Part shown: piece by piece, positions 1-6,053 of the stretch
Layout: every line of letters starts with the position of its first letter
How positions within the stretch are numbered: position 1 is the first letter of the stretch
Assembly: GCA_019246455.1 (NCBI GenBank)
Contig: JAFAQJ010000122.1
Span: forward strand, 1 to 6,693
Direction of reading: 5' to 3'
Length of the DNA stretch: 6,693 nt
Origin: Pseudolabrys sp.
Lineage (GTDB): Bacteria > Pseudomonadota > Alphaproteobacteria > Rhizobiales > Xanthobacteraceae
Notes under the pieces: model-generated
Databases searched by the model: none
The model's input: only the letters and a program-made list of their open reading frames with translations
Told to the model about the DNA's origin: nothing
Translations under genes and position numbers: made by a program

Positions 1-1032
1 ATCAATACCGACGGATTTAAGAGTATCCGGGATTCCGATTTCGCTGCGAAGATTGAGCAGCCACGTCATGACGCCATCGAAGCCTCCGGCCAGGCCAAGA
101 TAAGTAGCTAGGCGCGCGATCCTGCCTTCAATCGCTTTCCGATTAAACGTGAGCACGGAAGGCAACAGGACGCCATTGAGCAAGCCATGATGCGTTCCGT
201 AGATCGCGCCCAGCGGATGCGACAAAGAATGCACGGCACCAAGTCCCTTCTGGAATGCCGCAGCGCCCATCGTAGCCGCGGCCATCATGTTGGCCCGCGC
301 ATCGATGTTGCGTCCATCGCGACAGGCGATCGGCAACCATTCCTTAATGAGCCGCGTCCCCTCCAATGCAATACCATCCGCCATCGGATGAAAACCCAGC
401 GCGCAGTAAGCTTCGATGCAGTGGGCGAGCGCATCCATTCCAGTCGCAGCCGTGGTCTTAGATGACATTCCGACTGTCAATTCTGGATCGGCAATGACCG
501 CAACTGGCATGATTCGCGGGTGAAAGATGAGCCGCTTTCTGTGTGTCTCTTCATCGGTAATGACCGAAACCCGGCCAACCTCCGAACCCGTGCCGGCCGT
601 CGTTGGTACGGCTACGCTTGGCGCGATGCCATTCGGATCGGCACGCATGAAGTTGTCGCCAATATCCTCGAAATCCCAGAGCGGCCGCGATTGCCCCGAC
701 ATGAACGCGACGGCCTTGCCGACGTCGAGTGCACTCCCGCCACCGAACGCAATAACGCCATCATGCCGGCCCTCCCGATAGACCTTGACGCCCTCGGTGA
801 CACTGCGAGCCACTGGATTTGCGGTGACCTGCGAATACAGCGCGACACCTAGTCCGACCTTTTTCAGAAGATCGAGCGCCTCGCTCACCATCGGCAGCTT
901 CGCAAGATCGCCGTCCGTGACGAACAACGGCCGGACGATACCGGCGCCTCCGCAGACTTCGGCAAGTTCTGAAATCCGACCAGCGCCAAACTTGATGGTG
1001 GTCGGGTAATTCCAGTTTGCTTTGAGCGACAT
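1..1032 (-). CDS. Group III iron-containing alcohol dehydrogenase, 3' end cut by window edge
   Basis: A cytoplasmic NAD(P)-dependent dehydrogenase of the iron-containing ADH family, expected to interconvert an alcohol and an aldehyde or ketone. From ATG at 1032 the frame stays open for 344 codons to the left edge; relatives are about 380-390 residues, so roughly 40 C-terminal residues are missing. The nucleotide-binding motif GGGSALDVGKAVA lies at residues 97-109 and PTTAGTGSEV at 143-152. The four metal ligands known from FucO are all recognisable: D200 and H204 in GMDALAH, H268 in VHSLSHPLG and H282 in THHG, with family-like spacing (4, 64 and 14 residues). H272 matches a further conserved active-site histidine. 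The start lies 6 bases after the aldehyde dehydrogenase stop, with a GGGG ribosome-binding site 9 bases upstream, so it is translated from the same message. By context it probably oxidises a hydroxyl on a gamma-glutamylated amine. A maleylacetate reductase or lactaldehyde reductase role cannot be excluded; the family call is firm, the substrate is not. Confidence 0.93.
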   Translation of the reverse strand, partial: MSLKANWNYPTTIKFGAGRISELAEVCGGAGIVRPLFVTDGDLAKLPMVSEALDLLKKVGLGVALYSQVTANPVARSVTEGVKVYREGRHDGVIAFGGGSALDVGKAVAFMSGQSRPLWDFEDIGDNFMRADPNGIAPSVAVPTTAGTGSEVGRVSVITDEETHRKRLIFHPRIMPVAVIADPELTVGMSSKTTAATGMDALAHCIEAYCALGFHPMADGIALEGTRLIKEWLPIACRDGRNIDARANMMAAATMGAAAFQKGLGAVHSLSHPLGAIYGTHHGLLNGVLLPSVLTFNRKAIEGRIARLATYLGLAGGFDGVMTWLLNLRSEIGIPDTLKSVGID

Positions 1033-1038
1033 TGATGC

Positions 1039-2430
1039 CTACCCCAGCACAACGCGAAGATGGAAGGATTTTGGCTGCGTCAAATGCTCGTAACCGAGCG
1101 CGGACAATGTGACGCCACGGCCCGAGTTTTTCACTCCTGTCCAGCTCAACGCAGGGTCAAGGTAGTCGCAGCGATTCATGAATACCGTGCCGGTCTCGAT
1201 GCGATCGCCTATGGCTATCGCGGCGTCGGCGTCCGAGGTCCAGATCGCGGCGGTCAGGCCGAACTCGCTGTCGTTCATCAACGCCACCGCTTCCTCGTCC
1301 GACTTGACTTTCATGATGCCGACGACTGGACCGAAGCTTTCTTCAGTCATAACGCTCATGCGGTGATCCACGTCGACCAGAATTTGAGGCGCAAGGTAAG
1401 GGGTGCCTGCACAACTGGCGGTAAAGTTTCTTTCATCGACGAGCGCGCGGGCGCCCGCAGAGAGCGCATCCCTAATTTGGCCGCGCACGAAGTCGGCAGC
1501 CGCCGTCCGCACCAGCGGGCCGAGCGTCGTATCGGCATTTGTTGGGTTGCCTAAGACGTACTTTCTTGTCAGATCGGCCGCCTTTTCGACGAAGGAGTCA
1601 TAGAGCCTTTCGTCCACATAGATGCGCTCGATCCCGCAGCACGATTGGCCGGAATTAAAAAAAGCGCCATCGACCAAATTCTCGACCGCGTGATCGAGAT
1701 TCGCGTCTGCACGCACGTAAGCGGGATCCTTGCCGCCCAATTCGAGGCCAACACCGATGAACCGGCCTTTGGCCGCTTCTTCCATTGCACGCCCACCTGG
1801 CACTGAACCGGTAAATGCGACGTGGGCAATGCCGACGTGCCGGATAAGATCGGCCGTGGTTTCGTGTGAGGCATGGACGAACTGCAAAAGTCCTTCGGGC
1901 AGCCCGGCTTCCTGCGCGGCCTGCGCGAAACGCTCTGCGCACAAGGGGGTCTGCTGTGCATGCTTGAGCAGCACAGAATTGCCTGCCATCAGCGCCGGCA
2001 CGACGCTATTTACCGCAGTGAGGTAGGGATAATTCCATGGCGCAACGACGAGAACGACGCCGACCGGATCACGGCGGATGAAACGGCGGAACCCAGCCTT
2101 CGGACCGACGTCGATATCGGCCAAGGCGTCCGCGGCCAGCGCGATCATCGCTCGGGCACGCTCCTCAAATCCGCGCACCTCGCCTGGCGTGTATCGGATC
2201 GGCCGGCCCATCTGCCAGGTCAGTTCGAGCGCGATCTCGTCACGCTTCACTACGAACTTATCAACGAGGCGCGATAATAGCGTTGCGCGTTCTTGCAGCG
2301 GGCGGAGTTTCCAGGCGCGCTGCGCCTTGATGCTGCGCGCGAGCACCATCTCGACCTCAGTCGTGGATGCCAGGGGACGCTCGACAAAAATGGAGCCATC
2401 GATCGGACTGATCGTACGCAATGTCGGCAT
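1039..2430 (-). CDS. NAD(P)-dependent aldehyde dehydrogenase
   Basis: A complete aldehyde dehydrogenase superfamily enzyme of 463 residues, expected in the cytoplasm, oxidising an aldehyde to a carboxylate. Key features are PWNYP with N133, the FTGS cofactor-loop motif at 206-209, the general base E230 in LELGGKDP, the nucleophile C264 in NSGQSCCGIER, E364 in EESFGPV, and a C-terminal NSGRG motif at 435-439. The longest frame begins at 2508, but that would place 26 extra residues inside the upstream ligase gene. The ATG at 2430 begins the typical family N-terminus (MPTLRTISPIDG) and lies 8 bases after the ligase stop, so it is preferred; its Shine-Dalgarno is weak, consistent with translational coupling. 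The position that is glutamate in strict NAD enzymes (E195 in human ALDH2) is Q159 here (LKHAQQTP), which may loosen cofactor preference. The active-site sequence differs from PuuC/KauB-type enzymes (GQVCIAGTR), so I do not call it PuuC. Its placement suggests it completes an alcohol to aldehyde to acid sequence begun by the neighbouring alcohol dehydrogenase. Confidence 0.95.
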   Translation of the reverse strand: MPTLRTISPIDGSIFVERPLASTTEVEMVLARSIKAQRAWKLRPLQERATLLSRLVDKFVVKRDEIALELTWQMGRPIRYTPGEVRGFEERARAMIALAADALADIDVGPKAGFRRFIRRDPVGVVLVVAPWNYPYLTAVNSVVPALMAGNSVLLKHAQQTPLCAERFAQAAQEAGLPEGLLQFVHASHETTADLIRHVGIAHVAFTGSVPGGRAMEEAAKGRFIGVGLELGGKDPAYVRADANLDHAVENLVDGAFFNSGQSCCGIERIYVDERLYDSFVEKAADLTRKYVLGNPTNADTTLGPLVRTAAADFVRGQIRDALSAGARALVDERNFTASCAGTPYLAPQILVDVDHRMSVMTEESFGPVVGIMKVKSDEEAVALMNDSEFGLTAAIWTSDADAAIAIGDRIETGTVFMNRCDYLDPALSWTGVKNSGRGVTLSALGYEHLTQPKSFHLRVVLG

Positions 2431-2438
2431 AACGGGGC

Positions 2439-3818
2439 TCAGATGATCTCGAAGTAGCGCGCCAATTCCCAATCGGTGACGTGCTTGCGGAATTCTCGCT
2501 CTTCCCACTCGCGCGTGGCAGCGAAGTGCTCGACGAAGTCATCGCCGAACAATTCGCGAGCTTCCTTGCAAGCACGCAAACGCTGCGCAGCTTCCCAGAG
2601 CGTCGCCGGCAGGTCCGCTCCGGCTTCCGCCGGCAGAGCGTAGGCATTGCCGCCCACCGGTGAAGATGGCTCTATTTTGTTCTCGATGCCCCACAGTCCG
2701 CTACCGAGCGCTGCGGCCAGTGCGATGTAGGGATTGGCGTCCGCTGCCGCGATCCGGTATTCGACACGTTGCGACGACGCACTACCAGGAATGGCGCGCA
2801 GGGCTGTTGTGCGGTTCTCAATTCCCCATGTGGCGGAGGTCGGCGCCCAGAAACCCGGCACCAGTCGCGAATACGAGTTTACGGTCGAGGCAACCATCGC
2901 AAGGATCGATGGCATCAGTTTTTGCTGGCCGCCGATGAAGTGACGCATCGTGGCGCTGATGTTCTGCTTGCCGTCCTCTGCGTAAAACGCAGGTTTGTCA
3001 TCCTTGTTGCTACGCAAGGAAAGGTGGATGTGGCCGCTTTGCCCGGGCCAATTACTCGACCATTTCGCCATGAAGGTCGCCATCAGCCCGCGGCGTTGCG
3101 CCAGAACCTTTGTGAAGGTTTTGAACAGCACAGCTTTATCCGCCGCGCGCATGGCGTCATCGACCGCAATGGCCGCCTCGAGGACGCCAGGGCCTGTCTC
3201 GGTGTGCAAGCCCTCAAGCGGCATGTCCATCGCTCGGCACATTGAGAGCAGTTCGTCATAGAGCTCGGCATGAACCGAGCTGCGTAAAACTGAATAGCCA
3301 AAATAACCTGGCGTCAGTGGCTTAAGGTCGCGATAGCCTTTCGTTCGGACCGAGTCCGGCGTTTCGGCAAAAACGAAAAACTCGTATTCGAATGCCGAAG
3401 ATACCCTGAACCCGAGCGCATCGGCTTTTGCGAGCACACGACGTAACAGGCCACGCGGGCAGATCGCCTCGGCCTTTCCAATTAGTTCGGCCAGAAAAAA
3501 CGGCACGTTCTTTTCGAAAGGCATCGCGCGGCCGGTTTCCGGCACAACACGCGCGAGCGCATCGGGGTAGGCCGTATGCCAGCCAGTGTAATTGACGTTG
3601 TCGTAGAGCTGATCGTTCGAATCCCAGCCTACGATCACATCGCAGAAGCCGAAATTCTTCGGAAGGACCGAAAGGAACTTGTCCCGCGACAGATATTTGC
3701 CGCGTAGAACGCCATCGATATCGGCGACACCTACTTTGACGTGCGCAAGGTCGGAGCTTTCGACGTAGCGGCGAACTTCGGCCAGGTCTTTGAACCGCAA
3801 CGGCGATGCTGAACTCAC
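2439..3818 (-). CDS. Glutamine-synthetase-like gamma-glutamyl-amine ligase (PuuA/IpuC/GlnA4-type)
   Basis: A class I glutamine synthetase fold protein of 459 residues, probably an ATP-dependent ligase joining the gamma-carboxyl of glutamate to an amine other than ammonia. The N-terminal beta-grasp segment VGVADIDGVLRGKYLSRDKF (29-48) is typical of PuuA-like proteins. The catalytic set is present: E144 and E146 (SAFEYEFFVF), E207 and E214 (HTETGPGVLEAA), H263 (SGHIHLSL), R318 (SRLVPG), R336 and R340 (ENRTTALR), and E353 and R355 (RVEYR, followed by ADANPYIALAAAL). The DGSSI segment of true glutamine synthetase, which carries the ammonium-site aspartate, is absent, arguing against plain ammonia assimilation. 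The frame is open back to 3974, but the extra 52 residues look like translated leader (serine/glycine-rich, irregular cysteines). GTG at 3818 has a GAGG ribosome-binding site six bases before it and gives the usual family length. It is first in a three-gene unit with aldehyde and alcohol dehydrogenases. Family confidence is high; a polyamine, ethanolamine, alaninol or other amine substrate is undecided. Confidence 0.92.
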   Translation of the reverse strand: MSSASPLRFKDLAEVRRYVESSDLAHVKVGVADIDGVLRGKYLSRDKFLSVLPKNFGFCDVIVGWDSNDQLYDNVNYTGWHTAYPDALARVVPETGRAMPFEKNVPFFLAELIGKAEAICPRGLLRRVLAKADALGFRVSSAFEYEFFVFAETPDSVRTKGYRDLKPLTPGYFGYSVLRSSVHAELYDELLSMCRAMDMPLEGLHTETGPGVLEAAIAVDDAMRAADKAVLFKTFTKVLAQRRGLMATFMAKWSSNWPGQSGHIHLSLRSNKDDKPAFYAEDGKQNISATMRHFIGGQQKLMPSILAMVASTVNSYSRLVPGFWAPTSATWGIENRTTALRAIPGSASSQRVEYRIAAADANPYIALAAALGSGLWGIENKIEPSSPVGGNAYALPAEAGADLPATLWEAAQRLRACKEARELFGDDFVEHFAATREWEEREFRKHVTDWELARYFEII

Positions 3819-3824
3819 GGAACG

Positions 3825-3828
3825 CCTC
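3825..3828 (-). promoter_or_regulatory. Ribosome-binding site that fixes the ligase start
   Basis: On the minus strand GAGG is followed by six bases (CGTTCC) and then GTG at 3818-3816. This spacing is near ideal. The only in-frame ATG codons upstream (3974 and 3950) would add a leader unlike this protein family, so this site is the main argument for the shorter 459-residue product. Confidence 0.65.
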
Positions 3829-3829
3829 G

Positions 3830-3905
3830 AACACACCAATGGGCAGCCGGAGCCGCCCCGTTTAGCGGCAATCGTCACGCAGGAGCGCCCAAACTTTGGT
3901 GTGTT
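3830..3905. repeat. Perfect 10-bp inverted repeat upstream of the ligase gene
   Basis: AACACACCAA at 3830-3839 is matched by its exact reverse complement TTGGTGTGTT at 3896-3905, with 56 bases between. The left arm sits directly upstream of the ligase ribosome-binding site. The pair could be two half-sites for a looping repressor or, if transcription begins further upstream, a long-range stem in the leader RNA. A weak sigma-70-like pair on the minus strand (TTGCAA at 3956-3951, 17 bases, TACGAC at 3933-3928) would start transcription near 3921 and place both arms inside the leader. The repeat is certain from the sequence; its function is inference. Confidence 0.4.
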
Positions 3906-3994
3906 GTCGTCCGAGCCCCCGCTGCCCGTCGTAGACAAGTTTGGCGCCATTTGCAATTGCACTCGATATTTCATGCGTTTTCGGGGGGCGTTCG

Positions 3995-4283
3995 ATGCTG
4001 AAATTCTGGCAAGTCTGCGCGCTGGCTGTGGCGCTCAGCAGCGCTGCGGAAGCAGGGCCGATCACCGTCTACACCGCGCTCGAGGAAGATGAGATCGCCG
4101 AATACGCCGCGGCCGCGAAAAAATCCGTCTCCGACGTCGAGCTCAAAGTATTGCGGCTCTCGACCGGCGACCTCGGCGCGCGCATCCTCGCCGAAGCATC
4201 AAACCTGGGGTTGGGCCGTCACCAAAATGATGGACTCACGCGCTGCTCGAACCGTACAAAGCAAAAGGCAGCAACACGCTTGC
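3995..4283 (+). pseudogene. Remnant of an ABC-transporter periplasmic binding protein gene (Fe3+/aminoethylphosphonate type)
   Basis: ATG at 3995 opens a good signal peptide (cleavage after AEA, residues 18-20) followed by a mature start ITVYTALEEDEIAEY and the conserved stretch LRLSTGDLGARILAEASN. These are typical of periplasmic binding proteins in the Fe3+/2-aminoethylphosphonate group. After codon 70 (4202-4204) the frame is lost. The family's continuation reappears in another frame as WGWAVTKMMDSR (4206-4241), then in a third as LLEPYKAKGSNTL (4243-4281). Comparing with the usual motif (SNPQADVIWGWAVT, from memory of the family), about 17 bases were deleted at 4204/4206, and a second small deletion lies near 4241. 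Only about 95 of some 340 codons remain; the rest is gone and the sequence passes into a phosphate-transporter fragment on the other strand. It is almost certainly non-functional. The exact transported substrate of the ancestor is uncertain. Confidence 0.8.
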
Positions 4284-4480
4284 CGCGCAATACCCCAGCG
4301 AACGGCTGACATCTTTTTAGCGGCACCAACGCCGATAATCGAACCTGTGATGATGTCGGTGGTCGAAACCGGAATGCCGAGATGAGTCGCGCCGAATAGC
4401 ATCACCGACCCTGCGGTTTTCAGCGCAAACGCCCTGCATAGGCGTAAGGCGCGTAATCTTCGAGACTACAGATACGCCCG
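4284..4480 (-). pseudogene. Internal fragment of a PiT-family inorganic phosphate transporter gene, frameshifted
   Basis: Minus-strand translation gives SKITRLTPMQGVCAE in one frame (about 4467-4421). It continues in the next frame as TAGSVMLFGATHLGIPVST, then TDIITGSIIGVGAAKKMSAV and RWGIAR down to about 4284. Together these match the conserved C-terminal repeat of PiT phosphate permeases (SKITxLxPxxGFCAET, GIPVSTTHTITGAIVGVG, SAVRWGVA). The frame break sits in a run of four T (4417-4420 on the plus strand): removing one base restores GCT GAA ACC GCA, as expected for AETAG. The signature histidine of STTHT is aspartate here (STTD). Only about 60 codons survive of several hundred; both ends are missing, the downstream end directly abutting the binding-protein remnant. 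The 5' boundary near 4480 is approximate. No function is expected. Confidence 0.8.
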
Positions 4481-4610
4481 TTCGAGCGGAGCGTGAACTG
4501 TGGCGGCGAGTAATCAAGGCCCGCTCGCCGGAATTCGAATTGCAAGCTTGATCTTACTGCCGTTCGCTTTCGAGCGAAGGACAGCCGCGTGGATGCTCCA
4601 AAAAAGCGCC
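4481..4610. other. Non-coding tail of the gene graveyard
   Basis: I see no complete gene here. A short plus-strand stretch (4480-4551) translates to a protein-like VRAERELWRRVIKARSPEF segment ending in TGA, which might be another gene relic, but it lacks a start and I recognise no family. The segment nearest the MFS gene contains the hairpin listed separately. Confidence 0.35.
4563..4578 (-). terminator. Hairpin 33 bases downstream of the MFS stop, possible weak terminator
   Basis: TTCGCT and AGCGAA form a perfect 6-bp stem around a 4-base loop. On the minus strand it lies just after the MFS stop codon, the right place for transcript termination, but no T-run follows it; the T6 run (4597-4602 on the complementary strand) precedes it. 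At best it is a pause or 3'-end-protecting hairpin. Confidence 0.3.
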
Positions 4611-5810
4611 TTAGGAAAACGCCGAGGCCTTTGTCTTGGTTAAATGTGGTGCGAGCACGAGGGCGAGCGGGATCGTCAGCAGCGCGGTGGCCGCCGTCGC
4701 CGCCGTTGCCATTCGGGCACCGGCCGCGTCACCCAATAGACCAAACGCGAGAGGTGAAAGCGCGCCGGACCCTATGGTGCCAGTGTAAAAGATCGCAAAC
4801 GCCCGCTCCATCGAACCACGCGACACCAGTTCCGGCACCGTTCCATAGAGCACCGATGACGTGCCATTGAGCATGACCCCAACGAGTGGCAGGACTGCGA
4901 AGCAACCCCAAAGCGGCGCAACAATAACGACGGCGATTCCTCCTGCCGTCCCCAACTCTGTCAAAAGAACGGTCGACAACACACCCAGCCGTTCGCCAAG
5001 CCAGCCACACATAAATTTTCCGGCCGCTCCTCCGAGAAACACTACCGCCAGAGCCGGCCCGACCATCGGTAGGGACGCGCCTTTGTCCTGCAATAAAAAT
5101 GGCAGGAACAACAAGAATCCCATGCGCACCCCGGAATCGAGCACACCAATCATCAGCAGAGTGATAAAGCCACCGCGTCCCCTTGCCTGTAATCCCTTGG
5201 CGCTAGTGGTAGACCGCTCGCCAACGAAACGCGGCATGACCAGCAGGATGCCCGCGGCAACAAAAAAACCTAAGACAGCAAGCATCCAAACTGACACTCG
5301 CCATGACGCAAGGGCGAGGAGCAGCGAGGTTAGTACCGGAAGCGATGCTTTCCCAACGTCACCGGCAAAATTATAAATACCGAGAGGACCGCGCGAGCGT
5401 GCTTCGAAGGCGTACGATACCGCTGCAGACGCCAACGGGTGTTGCGTGCTGGCGCCTACGCCGCCAACTGCGAGCGCTATTCCAAGTCCGATCAACCCAC
5501 CGGAGAGTCCGGCCAAAACATAGCCCGTGGCCGACAAGGCCGTTCCGATTCCTAAGATCATAGGTCCTCGACTGGGACCCGCGACCCATCCGACCGGTAC
5601 TTGGAAGAGTGCCATTCCTCCGGAGTAGAGCCCTCGCAATAAGGCGAGCACCCCATAGCTCAAGCCAAACTCGGACTGCCAGATGGGAAGTAGCACGTAG
5701 ATCGAGTCGCTGTAGCCGTCATGTAAGGCGTGCGCAACGCAGGCCGACCAAAAAGTTCGCCGCTGCGTAGCGTTCACGAATCGACTCGCTTTCAGCGCAA
5801 TGTCAGGCAT
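4611..5810 (-). CDS. Major facilitator superfamily transporter, Fsr-like
   Basis: A complete inner-membrane secondary transporter of 399 residues with a hydrophobic pattern consistent with 12 helices in two six-helix halves separated by a charged loop around residues 195-213 (FVGERSTTSAKGLQARGRG). TM1 begins with SACVAHALHDGYSDSIYVLLP. A motif-A-like loop, GWVAGPSRGPMILG, follows TM2 (74-87), and its second-half counterpart, CGWLGERLGVL, is at 268-278. The HPLASAAVSYAF segment (124-135) after a glycine-rich TM4 resembles the HPxAS signature of fosmidomycin-resistance-type (Fsr) MFS proteins. ATG at 5810 begins the natural N-terminus; a GAGAG lies immediately before it, closer than ideal for a ribosome-binding site. 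It is separated from the ligase unit by pseudogenes, so it is probably its own transcription unit or follows the TctC-like gene. Substrate and direction are unknown; small-molecule export or uptake of an organic compound are both possible. Confidence 0.9.
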   Translation of the reverse strand: MPDIALKASRFVNATQRRTFWSACVAHALHDGYSDSIYVLLPIWQSEFGLSYGVLALLRGLYSGGMALFQVPVGWVAGPSRGPMILGIGTALSATGYVLAGLSGGLIGLGIALAVGGVGASTQHPLASAAVSYAFEARSRGPLGIYNFAGDVGKASLPVLTSLLLALASWRVSVWMLAVLGFFVAAGILLVMPRFVGERSTTSAKGLQARGRGGFITLLMIGVLDSGVRMGFLLFLPFLLQDKGASLPMVGPALAVVFLGGAAGKFMCGWLGERLGVLSTVLLTELGTAGGIAVVIVAPLWGCFAVLPLVGVMLNGTSSVLYGTVPELVSRGSMERAFAIFYTGTIGSGALSPLAFGLLGDAAGARMATAATAATALLTIPLALVLAPHLTKTKASAFS

Positions 5811-5850
5811 CTCTCAAAGCACACGGGTTCGGTGTTGCCAAGTTTTTGCA

Positions 5851-5888
5851 ACGTTTCGAAATTCGTCGATAGCACGCGTTCGAAACGT
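5851..5888. promoter_or_regulatory. Perfect 10-bp inverted repeat upstream of the MFS gene, candidate operator
   Basis: ACGTTTCGAA at 5851-5860 is mirrored exactly by TTCGAAACGT at 5879-5888 with an 18-base spacer. Each arm contains the palindrome TTCGAA, the two being 24 bases apart, close to two helical turns plus a few bases. A related site (AACGTTCCGA, one mismatch to AACGTTTCGA) occurs at 5938-5947. The repeat lies 41-78 bases before the MFS start codon, a usual place for a repressor or activator site. Alternatively it could form an RNA hairpin in the leader. No regulator gene is visible in the window. Confidence 0.45.
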
Positions 5889-6027
5889 CATCGCGATCAA
5901 AATGATGCCTTCCCGGTACCGCGGGGTATTCTTTCCAAACGTTCCGATATTAGTCCTTCAAAACACGTGCGCCCGTTGACGTCAGGTCCTCGCGGGGGGT
6001 CAGCAACATCCTGTCAGCCCTAACTAT
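5889..6027. other. Intergenic region between the TctC-like and MFS genes
   Basis: No convincing coding sequence is present. Apart from the partial third copy of the MFS-upstream motif at 5938-5947, the only features are short palindromes, CACGTG (5964-5969) and TGACGTCA (5977-5984), which are too short to assign a role. The MFS promoter is expected somewhere here, but no good -35/-10 pair stands out. Confidence 0.4.
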
Positions 6028-6048
6028 GGCCTCGGAGTCGAGGAGGCC
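6028..6048 (-). terminator. Small GC-rich hairpin just downstream of the TctC-like gene
   Basis: GGCCTC (6028-6033) and GAGGCC (6043-6048) form a 6-bp stem with a 9-base loop, beginning five bases after the TctC-like stop codon. It is not followed by a T-run, so intrinsic termination is doubtful and read-through toward the MFS gene is possible. Confidence 0.3.
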
Positions 6049-6053
6049 TCGGC

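Noticed and set aside
1060..1554. 164-codon plus-strand open frame antisense to the aldehyde dehydrogenase
   Set aside because: It lies wholly opposite a gene with complete catalytic motifs, resembles no family, and is the expected product of GC-rich codon usage on the other strand.
1039..2430. Identification of the aldehyde dehydrogenase as PuuC
   Set aside because: The active-site sequence GQSCCGIER differs from the GQVCIAGTR type of PuuC/KauB, so only the superfamily is supported.
2431..2508. 26-residue N-terminal extension of the aldehyde dehydrogenase
   Set aside because: It would overlap the ligase C-terminal codons and precedes the normal family N-terminus.
2769..3245. 158-codon plus-strand open frame antisense to the ligase
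   Set aside because: Shadow of the ligase coding frame; composition is Arg/His-rich and no motif is present.
3819..3974. N-terminal extension of the ligase
   Set aside because: No resemblance to the family N-terminus, no good ribosome-binding site for it seen, and a better start exists at 3818.
4480..4551. Plus-strand protein-like stretch VRAERELWRRVIKARSPEF
   Set aside because: Too short, no start or recognised family, and next to decayed DNA; noted only as a possible relic.
4530..4552. EcoRI and HindIII sites close together (GAATTC, AAGCTT), suggesting vector polylinker
   Set aside because: Only two common six-base sites without the rest of a known polylinker; chance occurrence is adequate.
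5977..5984. TGACGTCA palindrome
   Set aside because: A single 8-bp palindrome without a partner or known bacterial regulator context; not reportable as a site.
5730..6023. 97-codon plus-strand open frame across the MFS start and the intergenic region
   Set aside because: Overlaps the MFS N-terminus in antisense, has no recognisable domain and covers the inverted repeat; treated as chance.
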